Assembly (NCBI GenBank): GCA_019925095.2
Contig: CM034390.1
Coordinates: 3,893,501 to 3,957,500, forward strand
DNA: 64,000 bases
Direction: 5' to 3'
Source of the DNA: Dendrolimus kikuchii
Taxonomy: Eukaryota > Arthropoda > Insecta > Lepidoptera > Lasiocampidae
Below the pieces are notes generated by a model, which searched no databases, was not told the origin of the DNA, and saw only the letters and a list, made by a program, of their open reading frames with translations. The position numbers and the translations under genes are program-made. Shown in pieces: positions 63,441 through 64,000 of this stretch. Each line of letters opens with the position of its first letter. The stretch's first letter is position 1.

Positions 63441-63672
63441 TAATCAGCAGACAAACACACTCATTGTATATTCCCAAATTAAGCAAGTTACGCTTGTGTT
63501 ACAGGAAATATACAACGGAATACGCTGGGGCCGATCCCAGACACCCAGGCCATAGTAAATATCGGAAAATTTATTTCCGAAATTTAACATGCCAGGAATC
63601 GAACCCGAAGCCTCTGCGTTACTGTGAGGTTGGCCGGCAAAGCCTTAGCCCGCTCAACCAAAGAGGCAGTCA
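63441..63672 (-). mobile_element. tRNA-derived SINE, nested in Harbinger element
   Basis: Reverse copy: AATCAGCAGACAAACACACT on the left, then CCAGGAATCGAACCC (reverse B box) and CCCGCTCAACCAAAGAGGC (reverse A box region). Confidence 0.8.
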
Positions 63673-63717
63673 TATTATTCGGTGTCGTAGATGCACATTA
63701 TAATTTCATTTCTATAG

Positions 63718-64000
63718 ACTGGGAACGAACCAAAGAGCAAACGAAGCCAAAGTTTTTGAAAAATCAGCATTGAATGAAGCGTTATCCGCAAATCTATTAA
63801 ACCTACTTACTGAAAGTGTACTTATAGCAGATGAATCAGATGATGTATTTCCTTTAAAGACAAATATCTACAAACGATATAATACAAGAGGGGAATTTGG
63901 GACAAACCCAAAAATTTCCAACGATAGACTATCTAGAGCTAGACGGGTAGTTGAAAATACGTTTGGTATAATAGTGACGAAATTTCAAATATTAGAAAAA
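63718..64000 (+). CDS. Harbinger nuclease, C-terminal part (cut by window end)
   Basis: Acceptor TCATTTCTATAG. Reads GTNQRANEAKVFEKSALNEA, then ADESDDVFPLKTNIYKRYNT and DRLSRARRVVENTFGIIVTK. xGTNxRxxDxxVF, DDxFPLKxN and RLSRARRVVENxFG are the DDE_Tnp_4/HARBI1 motifs; the Glu in VVEN is the last catalytic residue. Open to the window edge, so the 3' half may be intact. Confidence 0.75.

Larger units (their letters stand above)
61213..64000. mobile_element. PIF/Harbinger element, divergent genes, runs off window
   Basis: Plus strand carries both ends of a Harbinger nuclease (61350-61661, 63718-64000); minus strand carries a second-gene exon (62871-63267). This two-gene layout (nuclease plus a Myb/MADF-type DNA-binding partner) is typical of PIF/Harbinger. 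A tRNA-SINE (63441-63672) and a LEP1-like repeat (about 62405) lie inside. Terminal repeats were not found; the right end is outside the window. Confidence 0.65.

Overview
The window is insect nuclear DNA: AT-rich, intron-dominated and packed with transposable elements. The mix of repeats (RTE-type LINE tails ending in TATG repeats, a tRNA-derived SINE, an env-bearing Ty3/gypsy element, many TA/TTA-flanked MITEs) and the style of the two host genes point to a butterfly or moth; this is inference, since no search was possible.

Two host genes lie tail to tail. On the + strand, positions 1-36681 hold a TRIM45-like E3 ubiquitin ligase (RING, B-box, filamin-type repeat, Cys-rich C-terminus) in at least nine recognisable exon pieces; the window starts inside the RING exon. 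On the - strand, 60914 down to 42028 holds nine exons of Mediator subunit MED15, ending with the conserved C-terminal domain; its KIX-coding 5' exons lie outside the window or were not recognised. Splice phases fit throughout MED15, and throughout the TRIM gene except across the damaged part.

The third TRIM exon (coding ...QFILCP, the last zinc pair of the RING) is cut at 16933 by a near-complete errantivirus-like Ty3/gypsy element (16934-25671). It has open gag, pol and env frames, and the 197 bp shared by its LTRs read identical, so it is young. Gag and pol are linked by a textbook -1 frameshift signal: UUUAAAC, a 7-nt spacer and an H-type pseudoknot. Five in-frame 54-bp repeats lie between gag and protease. 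The outer LTR ends are abnormal (4 bp missing on the left, 14 bp on the right, no target duplication), and the RING end, first B-box and coiled-coil coding parts of the host gene were not found. This copy of the gene therefore looks broken.

The rest is layered repeats: a SINE-like family with an ATAAAA tail (about twelve copies, one inserted in another), RTE tails (seven), a second retroposon family B (five, two with 9-10 bp target duplications), a tRNA-SINE (four), several MITE families, solo LTRs, hAT remnants, an IS630/Tc1-type element with a DUF4817-like N-terminus, and a PIF/Harbinger element with divergent genes at the right edge. Several sites are insertions within insertions with readable target duplications.
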